Of a stretch of DNA of 64,000 nt, positions 17,419 to 25,317 are shown in pieces (position 1 is the first letter of the stretch; the number at the start of each line of letters is the position of its first letter). Source of the DNA: Sphingobium boeckii (GTDB taxonomy: Bacteria; Pseudomonadota; Alphaproteobacteria; Sphingomonadales; Sphingomonadaceae); contig NZ_JACIJC010000003.1 of the NCBI RefSeq assembly GCF_014199215.1, positions 574,411 through 638,410 of the forward strand, in the 5' to 3' direction. Below the pieces are notes generated by a model. The model did no database searches. It saw only the letters and a program-made list of their open reading frames with translations, and was not told where the DNA came from. The position numbers and the translations under genes are program-made.

Positions 17419-17815
17419 ATTGGGATGGTGATTGGGCGGCGCGGGCACCGGGAAAATTTTTTCGTTCCCTCTCCGTTCGCTTGCATTCCGCAAACCCCGC
17501 GCAACTCCGCGCGTCGCCATGCGCGCGCTTTCTCTACCCGCCGTGACCCGGGTCATTTTAGCGATGAACCGAGTCTCTAAAGCGTCATTTACCGTCTTGT
17601 ATCTCTGCACGGTTGAGGCACTATGGGTGGTGCTGAGCACAGGGGGTGCCCGCAAGCACTGGTAGGACAGCAATCGCGACAACTCTCGCGAAACCGCTGT
17701 TTTCGTGCCTGCGGCAGGCGGAAGGGAGCAAATATTTCCGCCCGCGCCCTGCGTAATAATGTTAGAAAGGGGGTTCGCCCCCGAGTCGAACGGATCGGGA
17801 ACGGGGAAGCGCCAC
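17419..17815 (+). promoter_or_regulatory. Long structured leader upstream of nrdA
   Basis: Nearly 400 bases without a gene. Four stem-loops can be drawn: TCGCGA-N6-TCGCGA (17674-17691), GCCTG-cgg-CAGGC (17707-17719), GGCGGAA...TTCCGCC (17717-17742) and GGGGG-TTCG-CCCCC (17769-17782). The second and third share 17717-17719, so they exclude each other. No known riboswitch consensus or clear NrdR box was recognised. The AGGGG-like GGGGAA before the start is the ribosome site. Confidence 0.45.
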
Positions 17816-19762
17816 ATGGACTTCAGAGATACTCAGGAAGCGAGCAATAGCGACGTGTCAGCCAGCGTTACGGAAGCCCCCGCCAAGGAAACGGCCGGGA
17901 ACGAATCAAGCACCGCAGCGAAGCCCGCGGCCAAGCCCGCGCGGCTGGACGATTCGCACAGCATCACGCCTCAGCCCTATGCGCTGGAGGTGGATCACAG
18001 CCGCGATGCGCTGCTCACCGATTTCGGCAAGGATACGCTGACCGATCGCTATCTGCTGCCGGGCGAAGGTTATCAGGATCTGTTCGTGCGCGTGGCCTCC
18101 GCTTATGCGGACGATGCGGCGCACGCCCAGCGCGTCTATGATTATATCTCACGCCTGTGGTTCATGCCCGCCACCCCCGTGCTTTCCAACGGCGGCACCG
18201 GGCGCGGCCTGCCCATCTCCTGCTATCTCAATTCGGTGGACGACAGCCTGAACGGTATCGTGAACACCTGGAACGAGAATGTGTGGCTGGCCAGCCGCGG
18301 CGGCGGCATCGGCACCTATTGGGGTGCGGTGCGCGGCATCGGCGAGCCGGTCGGCCTCAATGGCAAGACCAGCGGCATCATCCCCTTCGTGCGCGTGATG
18401 GACAGTTTGACGCTCGCGATCAGCCAGGGATCGCTGCGCCGCGGTTCGGCCGCCTGTTATCTCGATGTCTCGCATCCCGAGATCGAGGAATTCCTCGAAA
18501 TCCGCAAACCTTCGGGCGATTTCAACCGCAAGGCGCTCAATCTGCATCATGGCGTGCTGCTGACCGATGCCTTCATGGAAGCCGTGCGCAATGGCGAGGA
18601 ATGGGTGCTGCGGTCGCCCAAGGATCAGTCCGAGCGCGCCCGCGTCGATGCGCGTTCGCTCTTCCAGAAGCTGGTCGAGACGCGGCTGGCCACGGGCGAG
18701 CCCTATATCGTGTTCTCGGACACGGTGAACCGCAACATGCCCAAGCATCATCGCGATCTGGGCCTGAAGGTTTCCACCTCGAACCTGTGCAGCGAGATCA
18801 CATTGCCCACGGGCACCGATCATCTCGGCAATGATCGCACCGCGGTCTGCTGTCTCTCGTCGCTGAACCTTGAGACCTGGGATCAGTGGAATGGCGACAA
18901 GCAGTTCATCGAGGATATCATGCGTTTCCTCGACAATGTGCTGCAGGATTATATCGACCGCGCGCCGGACGAGATGGCCCGCGCCAAATATTCGGCCGGG
19001 CGCGAGCGCTCGGTCGGCCTCGGCGTGATGGGTTTCCACAGCTTCCTTCAGGCGCGCAGCCTGCCGTTCGAAGGCGCGATGGCCAAGAGCTGGAACCTCA
19101 AGATGTTCAAGCACATCTCGGCCCAGGTCAACGAAGCCTCGATCCATCTGGCGATCGAGCGCGGCGCCTGCCCCGATGCGGCGGATATGGGCGTGATGGA
19201 GCGGTTCAGTTGCAAGATGGCGATCGCGCCCACCGCGTCGATCAGCATCATCTGCGGCGGCACCAGCGCCTGCATCGAGCCGATCCCGGCGAACATCTAT
19301 ACGCACAAGACGCTTTCGGGCAGCTTCTCGGTCCGCAATCCCTATCTGGAAAAGCTGCTCAGCGAGAAATCGAAGAATAGCGAAGCGGTGTGGAATTCAA
19401 TCCTGGAGCAGGGCGGTTCGGTCCAGCATCTCGATTTCCTCTCGGTCGAGGAAAAGGACACTTACAAGACCAGCTTCGAGATCGACCAGCGCTGGTTGCT
19501 CGAACTCGCGGCGGACCGCACGCCCTATATCGACCAGGCACAGTCGCTCAATCTGTTCATCCCCGCCGATGTCGAGAAATGGGATCTGCTGATGCTCCAT
19601 TTCCGCGCGTGGGAACTGGGCATCAAGAGTCTCTATTATCTGCGTTCGAAGAGCATCCAGCGCGCGGGCTTCGCCGGCGGCGTGGAGGCGGACAACACCG
19701 CCGAAGCCCCCAAATTCGAGCTGACCAGCACGGATTATGACGAATGCCTGGCCTGCCAATAA
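17816..19762 (+). CDS. nrdA: Class I ribonucleotide reductase, alpha (catalytic) subunit
   Basis: A 648-residue large subunit reducing NDPs to dNDPs. ATG at 17816 follows GGGGAA. The active-site Cys set is visible: GLPISCYL, SNLCSEITLP (N-x-C-x-E) and AVCCLSSLNL. The C-terminal DECLACQ carries the redox-active Cys pair. The first ~50 residues are low complexity (AAKPAAKPA) and lead straight into the reductase N-terminal domain; no ATP-cone is seen, so classical dATP overall inhibition should be absent. The tyrosyl-radical partner nrdB lies 400 bases downstream, beyond a terminator and an opposite-strand gene. Confidence 0.94.
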   Translation: MDFRDTQEASNSDVSASVTEAPAKETAGNESSTAAKPAAKPARLDDSHSITPQPYALEVDHSRDALLTDFGKDTLTDRYLLPGEGYQDLFVRVASAYADDAAHAQRVYDYISRLWFMPATPVLSNGGTGRGLPISCYLNSVDDSLNGIVNTWNENVWLASRGGGIGTYWGAVRGIGEPVGLNGKTSGIIPFVRVMDSLTLAISQGSLRRGSAACYLDVSHPEIEEFLEIRKPSGDFNRKALNLHHGVLLTDAFMEAVRNGEEWVLRSPKDQSERARVDARSLFQKLVETRLATGEPYIVFSDTVNRNMPKHHRDLGLKVSTSNLCSEITLPTGTDHLGNDRTAVCCLSSLNLETWDQWNGDKQFIEDIMRFLDNVLQDYIDRAPDEMARAKYSAGRERSVGLGVMGFHSFLQARSLPFEGAMAKSWNLKMFKHISAQVNEASIHLAIERGACPDAADMGVMERFSCKMAIAPTASISIICGGTSACIEPIPANIYTHKTLSGSFSVRNPYLEKLLSEKSKNSEAVWNSILEQGGSVQHLDFLSVEEKDTYKTSFEIDQRWLLELAADRTPYIDQAQSLNLFIPADVEKWDLLMLHFRAWELGIKSLYYLRSKSIQRAGFAGGVEADNTAEAPKFELTSTDYDECLACQ

Positions 19763-19772
19763 TCATGAAAAA

Positions 19773-19804
19773 GGCCGCCGCACCGTCTGGTGGGCGGCCC
19801 TTTT
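19773..19804 (+). terminator. Rho-independent terminator after nrdA
   Basis: GGCCGCC (19773-19779) pairs with GGCGGCC (19793-19799), followed by CTTTTC. It lies 10 bases after the nrdA stop and would uncouple nrdA from nrdB. Confidence 0.8.
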
Positions 19805-19827
19805 CTACGCCGCAAGGCGCGGAGGCG

Positions 19828-20070
19828 TCAGGCCTCTTCCTCGAACGTGACCGCGACATCAGCGTTCGCGCTCAGGCGGACTTTGTCGCCCTCGACACCG
19901 GCCACCAGCCCGCCGGGGATATAATGGTGATGCCCCTTGTGCGATCCTTCGCCACTGTCCTTCTTGGTCAGCTTGATGCGGTCGCCATCGACATGATCGA
20001 CGGTGCCCACATGGACGCCATCGGCGCCGATCACTTCGGCATGTTCCTTGATCTGGGACAGGTCGGCCAT
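19828..20070 (-). CDS. DUF2171 small protein
   Basis: An 80-residue acidic protein; ATG at 20070 follows GAGGAGA by seven bases. It reads IKEHAEVIGADGVHVGTVDHVDGDRIKLTKKDSG, then HHHYIPGGLVAGVEGDKVRLSANADVAV, the PRC-barrel-like DUF2171 pattern. These proteins are common in sphingomonads, often in stress contexts, without a settled function. It is wedged antisense between nrdA and nrdB and would have its own promoter in the 95 bases before nrdB. Confidence 0.8.
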   Translation of the reverse strand: MADLSQIKEHAEVIGADGVHVGTVDHVDGDRIKLTKKDSGEGSHKGHHHYIPGGLVAGVEGDKVRLSANADVAVTFEEEA

Positions 20071-20165
20071 AGCACTTCTCCTCATGGGGTTGATCCGGAC
20101 GCTCAACGCATGAGCACGCGATCCGCCCCATCCGCCCTTTCGATTTCCTACTGAGAGAAACGCCC

Positions 20166-21230
20166 ATGTCCCTTCTCGAATCCCGCAATCAGTATAAGCC
20201 CTTCGAATATCCCTGGGCCTATGAATTCTGGAAGCGCCAGCAGCAGATTCACTGGATGCCAGAGGAAGTGCCTCTGGGCGAGGATTGCCGCGACTGGGCG
20301 CAGAAGCTCACCGATCACGAGCGCAATCTGCTGACGCAGATCTTCCGCTTCTTCACCCAGGCCGATATCGAGGTGCAGGATTGCTATCACGAGAAATACG
20401 GCCGCGTGTTCAAGCCGGTCGAGATCAAGATGATGCTCGCCGCCTTCTCCAATATGGAGACGGTGCATATCGCCGCCTATAGCCATCTGCTCGATACGAT
20501 CGGGATGCCCGAAAGCGAATATGGCATGTTCCTTCAATATAAGGAGATGAAGGACAAGCATGATTATCTGAGCACCTTCGGCGTCGATACCGACGAGGAT
20601 ATCGCGCGCACGCTCGCCATGTTCGGCGGCTTTACCGAGGGCTTGCAGCTCTTCGCCAGCTTCGCGATGCTGATGAACTTCCCGCGCTTCAACAAGATGA
20701 AGGGCATGGGCCAGATCGTCACCTGGTCGATCCGCGACGAGACGCTGCATTGCGAGGGGATCATCAAGCTCTATCACACCTTCGGCAAGGAGCGCGATTG
20801 CATCACCCCCGCGGTCCGCGCGGACATTCGCGACATGTGCCACACCACCGTCGGGCTGGAAGATGCGTTCATCGATCTGGCGTTCGAACAGGGTCCGGTG
20901 CCCGGCATGTCCGCCAAGGATATCAAGAAATACATCCGCTACATCGCAGACTGGCGCCTGGGCCAGCTCGGCCTGAAGCCGATGTTCATGATCGAGGAAC
21001 ATCCCATCCCCTGGCTGATCCCGATGCTGAACGGCGTCGAACACGCCAATTTCTTCGAAACCCGCGCCACCGAATATTCCAAGGCCGCCACCCGCGGCAA
21101 TTGGGGCGAAGTCTGGGACAGCTTCGATCTGCGCAAGAAAGCGGGCGCGAATGACGAGGCCGCAGCGACAGGCGCGGAGGCCGATGAGGGCGGGGATATG
21201 TTCTCCAAAGCGGGGATCGCGGCGGAGTGA
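20166..21230 (+). CDS. nrdB: Class Ia ribonucleotide reductase, beta (radical) subunit
   Basis: A 354-residue small subunit. The di-iron ligands can be placed by spacing: D67, E98, H101 (NMETVH), E158 (GGFTEGLQ) and E192/H195 (RDETLHCEG). Tyr105 lies seven residues after E98, the position of the radical tyrosine in the E. coli enzyme, so this is the tyrosyl-radical (Ia) type. The C-terminal tail after residue ~325 is acidic and disordered-looking and should bind NrdA. It is expressed separately from nrdA. Confidence 0.94.
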   Translation: MSLLESRNQYKPFEYPWAYEFWKRQQQIHWMPEEVPLGEDCRDWAQKLTDHERNLLTQIFRFFTQADIEVQDCYHEKYGRVFKPVEIKMMLAAFSNMETVHIAAYSHLLDTIGMPESEYGMFLQYKEMKDKHDYLSTFGVDTDEDIARTLAMFGGFTEGLQLFASFAMLMNFPRFNKMKGMGQIVTWSIRDETLHCEGIIKLYHTFGKERDCITPAVRADIRDMCHTTVGLEDAFIDLAFEQGPVPGMSAKDIKKYIRYIADWRLGQLGLKPMFMIEEHPIPWLIPMLNGVEHANFFETRATEYSKAATRGNWGEVWDSFDLRKKAGANDEAAATGAEADEGGDMFSKAGIAAE

Positions 21231-21315
21231 TCTTGATCGGATCAAAATCATATGCGATGAAACAAAGGTGGAACAATAACCGAATCAACAGAGAACTTAT
21301 TATACGGATCGCGTA

Positions 21316-21819
21316 ATGTATGACGTCCGAGACATTGCCAATTTTACGCTCGATTTTGCAGAAGAATACAATCTGCCACTTACGAATTTGGCGCTTCAGA
21401 AGTTACTTTATTTTGCACATGGGTGGTTTTATTCACTGTTTGACGAGCCTTTGATTAAGAATAAATTCGAAGCATGGCAGTATGGCCCGGTTCAGAGAGT
21501 AATATACAATCAATTTAAAATTTGTGGAAACACACCAATAAGAGATATTCGAGCAACATATATTGACCCCCTATCAGGCGAGGCCGTTTATAAACCTCCT
21601 TTGATAAGTGGAGACCATAAAGCCGTAATTAGAGAAGTATTACAAAAATATGCGCGGTACACAGCCGGTCAGCTTGTTGAAGAATCTCACGTCGAGGATG
21701 GCCCTTGGGAATATGTTTGGAAGCAAGCAGAAGAAGTTATTTATCCTGGCATGAAGATTCCTGATGCGTTGATTTTAGATCACTTTAAAAGATTGAATCC
21801 TATAATAACGCAACACTAA
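21316..21819 (+). CDS. Panacea-domain (DUF4065) antitoxin
   Basis: A 167-residue protein with the Panacea/SocA-like pattern: VRDIANFTLDFAEEYNLPLTNLALQKLLYFAHGWFYSLFDEPLIKNKFEAWQYGPV, where LQKLLYFAHG and FEAWQYGPV are diagnostic. Panacea domains act as versatile antitoxins for many unrelated toxins. The gene is low in G+C (24 of 60 bases at 21421-21480) against the G+C-rich nrdB before it, a sign of acquisition. The next gene starts 10 bases after its stop behind a strong ribosome site, so the two form an operon. Confidence 0.82.
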   Translation: MYDVRDIANFTLDFAEEYNLPLTNLALQKLLYFAHGWFYSLFDEPLIKNKFEAWQYGPVQRVIYNQFKICGNTPIRDIRATYIDPLSGEAVYKPPLISGDHKAVIREVLQKYARYTAGQLVEESHVEDGPWEYVWKQAEEVIYPGMKIPDALILDHFKRLNPIITQH

Positions 21820-21829
21820 GGAGGAAAAA

Positions 21830-22525
21830 TTGGGTCGAACGGTGGATGTGCTGGATGCAGCTCGGATGACTGCTGCAACATCGCGTGAGACCGCGGTGCG
21901 CGTGAGCGAATATTTCGGAGATAACGGACCTTTTAGTTATGGCGCAGTACGAAAACTTACCGCAGTCCTTCTTTCTGGATCCATGCCCTATGCCGTGGCG
22001 GTAGCAGGAATAGAGAAGATCAAATTTGATTTGGCCCGAAAATGTAATTTGGATGTTGCAAAGCTCGTAGCCGCTTGCACCCAATTTCGTGGCAGAACAT
22101 TTTATCCGCTGGATAAACTGCTCTACCCCGTCGATCGCGATTTTGCGCTAAGCGTAAAACCGGAAACAGTTGCAGTTGTGGACGGAGTAGCCAACTTAAT
22201 CTTTATTCAGCCGCGCAAAAATGCTACCCCGTGGGCTTACAGTGCTAGTTTTATGCGGCGCGTTCTTGAAGAAATTTATAGTGACTATTTCGAAGATTTC
22301 AAACTTTGGTTGATTGATACGGAAGCGCTCGAGGGTCAAAACCGAGATCTTAAATTAGTAGACATACTGCAAATTCCGGCAATGACAGATCGCGAATTTA
22401 CTCGCAGAATTGCTTCTTTACGCCAAGCTTGGAGGCTGCATCTTAATGGGCCTCGCAAGAAGAAGGAACGACCCGATCAAACAGACGATCGGCAGACGGA
22501 TTTCGGATTCGATGGCGGCGACTAA
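21830..22525 (+). CDS. Unrecognised partner of the Panacea antitoxin (putative toxin)
   Basis: A 231-residue protein starting at TTG 21830 behind AAGGAGGAAAA, a near-perfect ribosome site. No domain was recognised. Visible features are a mixed alpha/beta body (PYAVAVAGIEKIKFDLARKCN, CTQFRGRTFYPLDKLLYP, VAVVDGVANLIFIQPRKN) and a basic then acidic tail (GPRKKKERPDQTDDRQTDF). There is no signal peptide or membrane helix. Its place directly after a Panacea gene, in shared low-G+C DNA, makes it the likely toxin of a PanAT-type pair. The rare start codon may limit its synthesis. The toxic activity cannot be read from the sequence. Confidence 0.6.
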   Translation: MGRTVDVLDAARMTAATSRETAVRVSEYFGDNGPFSYGAVRKLTAVLLSGSMPYAVAVAGIEKIKFDLARKCNLDVAKLVAACTQFRGRTFYPLDKLLYPVDRDFALSVKPETVAVVDGVANLIFIQPRKNATPWAYSASFMRRVLEEIYSDYFEDFKLWLIDTEALEGQNRDLKLVDILQIPAMTDREFTRRIASLRQAWRLHLNGPRKKKERPDQTDDRQTDFGFDGGD

Positions 22526-22605
22526 ACAGTAGGACGACCGCCGCACAAACGGGTCAACGGAAATGCCTGATCATAACGCAATTCTGCCTCGCTTCCCCTA
22601 TCCGG

Positions 22606-22926
22606 TCAAGAATGCGGGTCCGGCGCATCGCGCATCATGGCTTCCCGCAAGATCGCGTTGATCCGGGTCTGATAGCCGCGACCCTCGGATTTCAGCCAGT
22701 GCAGCACATCGGCATCGACGCGGATCGTGGTCGATTCCTTGACCGGCTTGTAGAAGCGACCGCGCCTGGCGTTGCGCCAGAAATCTTCGCCGAGTTCCGG
22801 AAGATCACTTGTGTCGACATCGTCATCAGACATGGCGGCCAACGCCGCCAATTGATCACGCTCGGCTGCGCTTATGGCGGGCTGCGGCATGAAGCCGCTT
22901 CGCTTTTCCGCAAGTTCATTGCTCAT
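22606..22926 (-). CDS. brnA: BrnA-family antitoxin
   Basis: A 106-residue protein; ATG at 22926 follows AAGGAAG. The C-terminal half is the BrnA ribbon-helix-helix-like domain: FYKPVKESTTIRVDADVLHWLKSEGRGYQTRINAILREAM. BrnA binds the BrnT toxin and the operon promoter as an autorepressor. It overlaps the 3' end of brnT by 11 bases, the usual toxin-first brnTA order. Confidence 0.9.
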   Translation of the reverse strand: MSNELAEKRSGFMPQPAISAAERDQLAALAAMSDDDVDTSDLPELGEDFWRNARRGRFYKPVKESTTIRVDADVLHWLKSEGRGYQTRINAILREAMMRDAPDPHS

Positions 22927-23203
22927 AGCGCTTCCTTTCTGCGCGCGTGGCGCGTCGTGCTGAAATGATCCGGATAATTTCGGATCCGTCGCTTTCATCC
23001 CGCATGGTGTGAGCCACCAACAGCAACAACCAGCCCTCGACCATCCCCAGCGTCTGCCAGCGATACACACCGCCCTCGATCCGATCCTGGTGACTCAACG
23101 CGAACGGATCGCTGAAAACCCGGCTCGCCAACGCAAATCCCACGCCGTGCTTGGCCAGATTGCCAGCCGCCTTATCGGGATCCCATTCGAACCGAATGTC
23201 CAT
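22916..23203 (-). CDS. brnT: BrnT-family ribonuclease toxin
   Basis: A 95-residue protein with the RelE-like BrnT fold: FEWDPDKAAGNLAKHGVGFALASRVFSDP near the N-terminus and EIIRIISARRATRAERKRYEQ at the C-terminus, both signatures of the family. BrnT cleaves RNA and inhibits translation. The gene is first in the operon and is followed by brnA with an 11-base overlap. Upstream sequence is AT-richer and should hold the promoter. Confidence 0.92.
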   Translation of the reverse strand: MDIRFEWDPDKAAGNLAKHGVGFALASRVFSDPFALSHQDRIEGGVYRWQTLGMVEGWLLLLVAHTMRDESDGSEIIRIISARRATRAERKRYEQ

Positions 23204-23250
23204 ATGAATCTGTTACTACAAAACTGATAAGCAGGCAATGGTCGGGCCTT

Positions 23251-23739
23251 TTACAGCGGCATTTGCGCGCCTTGAATGCCATCATCCATCGGCACATCCC
23301 GCATCACCGTTTCGGGCGTGGATTCCTCGAACTCCGATCGCGGCGCGCCGCGTCGCTCATCCGCCGTCACCCGCACCGCAGGTTCATACGCCGCCTCGTC
23401 CACCGCCGCGCCGTCATCGTTCACCTGCGCGGCATAGTCGGCCAGCATCCGGTCATAGGCGCGCTCTTCGGCCATGGCCCGGCGTTCGGCCAGGCCGGGG
23501 CCGCAGCCGGTGCAGATGATCGGGCCGGCGGCCGCCAAGGTGGCGGGGGCGGGACCATAGCGATCGGCGAAGAGGGCATCGGGATTGGCCCATGTCCGGC
23601 TGGTGCCCTCACGCGCCATCATGGCGCGATCAACCGAACCGTCCGTCATCGCGGCGATGCCCGCGCCCGCCGCGACGCCCAAAACAAGCGCGGGTGCCGT
23701 CATCCTGAACAGGTGCATCATGATGCCGTGTCTGCGCAT
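23251..23739 (-). CDS. Hypothetical membrane-anchored or secreted protein
   Basis: A 162-residue protein with an N-terminal hydrophobic stretch (LFRMTAPALVLGVAAGAGIAAM) acting as signal or anchor. It contains a CTGCG Cys pair at about residue 76 and a long acidic C-terminal part (YAAQVNDDGAAVDEAAYE, EESTPETVMRDVPMDDG). No family was recognised. It ends near brnT's start but is a separate unit on the same strand. ATG at 23739 follows GGAG at a slightly long spacing; the next Met (MMHLF) is an alternative. Confidence 0.55.
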   Translation of the reverse strand: MRRHGIMMHLFRMTAPALVLGVAAGAGIAAMTDGSVDRAMMAREGTSRTWANPDALFADRYGPAPATLAAAGPIICTGCGPGLAERRAMAEERAYDRMLADYAAQVNDDGAAVDEAAYEPAVRVTADERRGAPRSEFEESTPETVMRDVPMDDGIQGAQMPL

Positions 23740-24046
23740 GATCGATCGCTCCGATAGCCTCGAGCATCAACGGTGATGCGCGATGATCGTTCCGCCTGGA
23801 GCCCGGCCTGCGACGCCGGCCCTCAAAATCCGGTCTGTCCTACACGGGCCTGCTCTGCCATCGTCGGGCTGGCTCTTTGACATAACCCGAAACGCAACAT
23901 GCAATCATGATCGCCCTGATCGATCAGTCGCGCCTCCGGGCGGACGATTTCCGGGACAATAGATAGTGTGAACTTGCGCGTAACCAATCGTCAAAATCGA
24001 TCAGTGGTCCGCTGCCGGACCGCCTGCCCTCCGCCTGTCAACGGGA
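23740..24046. other. Gene-free stretch upstream of the first Arg-rich protein
   Basis: About 300 bases with no supportable gene. A TTGACA at 23877-23882 has only a weak -10 partner 17 bases on. Nothing else distinctive was seen until the promoter module at 24047. Confidence 0.5.
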
Positions 24047-24098
24047 TGAACGCGCTGTAATCACGGGTTCACGCAACCCAAGCCATGCTCCGGTCGTT
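24047..24098 (+). promoter_or_regulatory. Inverted repeat plus ECF-like promoter, copy 1
   Basis: TGAACGCG-N9-CGGGTTCA (24047-24071, one mismatch), then GCAACC (24073-24078), 16 bases, CGTT (24095-24098). The last two resemble the EcfG-type GGAACC-N16-CGTT promoter with one mismatch. The whole block recurs at 26351-26402 with the same internal spacing. The start codon lies 38 bases after the -10. Confidence 0.55.
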
Positions 24099-24135
24099 CC
24101 TCAACGCAGGACCAACACAGTAAAGGAGCAATGTC

Positions 24136-24411
24136 ATGCGTATCCTGATCATTGCCGCCGGCATCGCCGGCCTGGCGCTTCCCTCCGTCGCAATGGCGGA
24201 TTCCCCGCGGCGCGAATATCGCGAAGACGTGCGTGATGCACAGCGCGATTATAATCGAGACATCCGCCGCGCGGACAGCCGCCGCGATGTCCGTGAGGCG
24301 CGTCGCGACTATAATCGTGAAATTCGCGAAGCCCGTCGGGAATATCGCCGGGATAGCCGCGGTCGTTATTATTATATGGACCGCGGTCGCCGCCATTATC
24401 GCGGCTGGTAA
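24136..24411 (+). CDS. Small periplasmic Arg/Asp/Tyr-rich repeat protein
   Basis: A 91-residue protein with a 21-residue signal peptide ending PSVAMA. The mature part is a run of R-x-Y-R-x-D-V/I-R/E-x-A-x-R-D-Y units: REYREDVRDAQRDYNRD, REARRDYNREIREARREYRRD, ending GRYYYMDRGRRHYRGW. The pattern predicts a charged helix with alternating Arg and acidic faces and an aromatic tail. It resembles the middle of the larger protein at 26449-26949 and shares its promoter module. No named family; an envelope-stress or cation/polyanion-binding role is inference. Confidence 0.7.
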   Translation: MRILIIAAGIAGLALPSVAMADSPRREYREDVRDAQRDYNRDIRRADSRRDVREARRDYNREIREARREYRRDSRGRYYYMDRGRRHYRGW

Positions 24412-24422
24412 CTCATGATGGA

Positions 24423-24460
24423 CCCCGGCGCTGGTGCCAGCGCCGGGGGCTTTCCTTTTC
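24423..24460 (+). terminator. Rho-independent terminator
   Basis: CCCCGGCGCTGG (24423-24434), two bases, CCAGCGCCGGGG (24437-24448), then GCTTTCCTTTTC. It follows the Arg-rich gene by 12 bases. Confidence 0.85.
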
Positions 24461-24468
24461 AGGCTGGC

Positions 24469-24777
24469 CTAATCGTCATCGTCCCGATCGGTCTGGCCCA
24501 GACCGTCTTCCTCGTCATCGTGCATCGGTTCGCCTTCAAAGGCATCATTGTCGATGATCCCGCTGCGGAGCATGGCATCCATCCGGTCGACCAGATCGGG
24601 CACGTCATCGGGGATGATCTGCGCCGGATTGGTGCGCCCGCCATGTTCGCTGTCTTCGGACAGGTCATCGCCGCGGTGCAGCGCATCTTCGGCCACGTCC
24701 TGCGCCTGCCCTTCGTCATCCTGTTCATTATTGTGATTTTCGGGCGCAAGATCGTCTTCATCTGGGCGGCTTGTCAT
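24469..24777 (-). CDS. Hypothetical highly acidic small protein
   Basis: A 102-residue protein, strongly acidic (RPDEDDLAPENHNNEQDDEG at the start, MHDDEEDGLGQTDRDDDD at the end), with a central hydrophobic helix PDLVDRMDAMLRSGIIDNDAFEG. ATG at 24777 was preferred over 24810 because AGAGGA lies seven bases upstream. No family was recognised. Composition suggests a largely disordered cytoplasmic protein. It converges on the Arg-rich gene across the terminator. Confidence 0.55.
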   Translation of the reverse strand: MTSRPDEDDLAPENHNNEQDDEGQAQDVAEDALHRGDDLSEDSEHGGRTNPAQIIPDDVPDLVDRMDAMLRSGIIDNDAFEGEPMHDDEEDGLGQTDRDDDD

Positions 24778-24914
24778 TGGCGTTCCTCTCGATCGGGCGG
24801 CATCTGCCATGATCGCTCAACCGGTACGGGCACGTTCCGTTCCGCAAAAGTCCGCATCAACTTGCCATTATTAGCGATTTTACTCTGGCGGCCTTGAAAA
24901 TCCGGCGTTCCACC

Positions 24915-24934
24915 GCGTTAACACTTTTTAACGC
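24915..24934 (+). promoter_or_regulatory. Inverted repeat upstream of the first PilZ gene
   Basis: GCGTTAA-N6-TTAACGC, a perfect seven-base dyad ending 51 bases before the ATG, followed by AT-rich sequence. It may be an operator for the PilZ gene. Confidence 0.35.
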
Positions 24935-24985
24935 TCTTTCTTATATATTAAATACTTGACGGGGTTTTGGAGGGGTTGCCGGCAT

Positions 24986-25312
24986 ATGCATGTCGCAGCA
25001 AGAATGGCATTGCAATCAGAGCCGCCGGGTCAGCGGCAAGCCGATCGCGTTGCAGTCGCCATGCCCGTTTCGATGCGGGCATTGGGCTATCATGGCAGCG
25101 ATGTGGTCGTCCGCAATATTTCCGAACTGGGCTTCATGGCCGATGTGAGCTGCGCCTTTCCCGAAGGCAGCTATGTCAGGCTCCGCCTGCCCGCGCTGGG
25201 GACGATGCTGGCGCGGATCGCCTGGTTCGATGGCAAGGCGGTGGGCGGCGAATTCATCAATCCGGTGCCCTCCATCCGGCTCAGCCAGATCCTGGGGATG
25301 AGCCAGTCTTGA
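24986..25312 (+). CDS. PilZ-domain c-di-GMP-binding protein (1)
   Basis: A 108-residue single-domain PilZ protein. ATG at 24986 follows GGAGGGG and matches the start of its paralogue. The c-di-GMP motifs are both visible: RQADR (RxxxR, about residues 17-21) and NISELG (N-x-S-x-x-G). The remaining barrel reads VRLRLPALGTMLARIAWFDGKAVGGEFI. Such stand-alone PilZ proteins act as second-messenger-responsive adaptors for motility, polysaccharide or cell-cycle machinery. A close paralogue lies at 25952-26317. Confidence 0.87.
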   Translation: MHVAARMALQSEPPGQRQADRVAVAMPVSMRALGYHGSDVVVRNISELGFMADVSCAFPEGSYVRLRLPALGTMLARIAWFDGKAVGGEFINPVPSIRLSQILGMSQS

Positions 25313-25317
25313 GCGTT

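Noticed and set aside
17419..17815. Cobalamin riboswitch or NrdR boxes upstream of nrdA
   Set aside because: The B12 core and box motifs and the NrdR palindrome were looked for and not found.
24918..24932. CtrA-like TTAA pair before the PilZ gene
   Set aside because: The two TTAA are six bases apart rather than the seven required.
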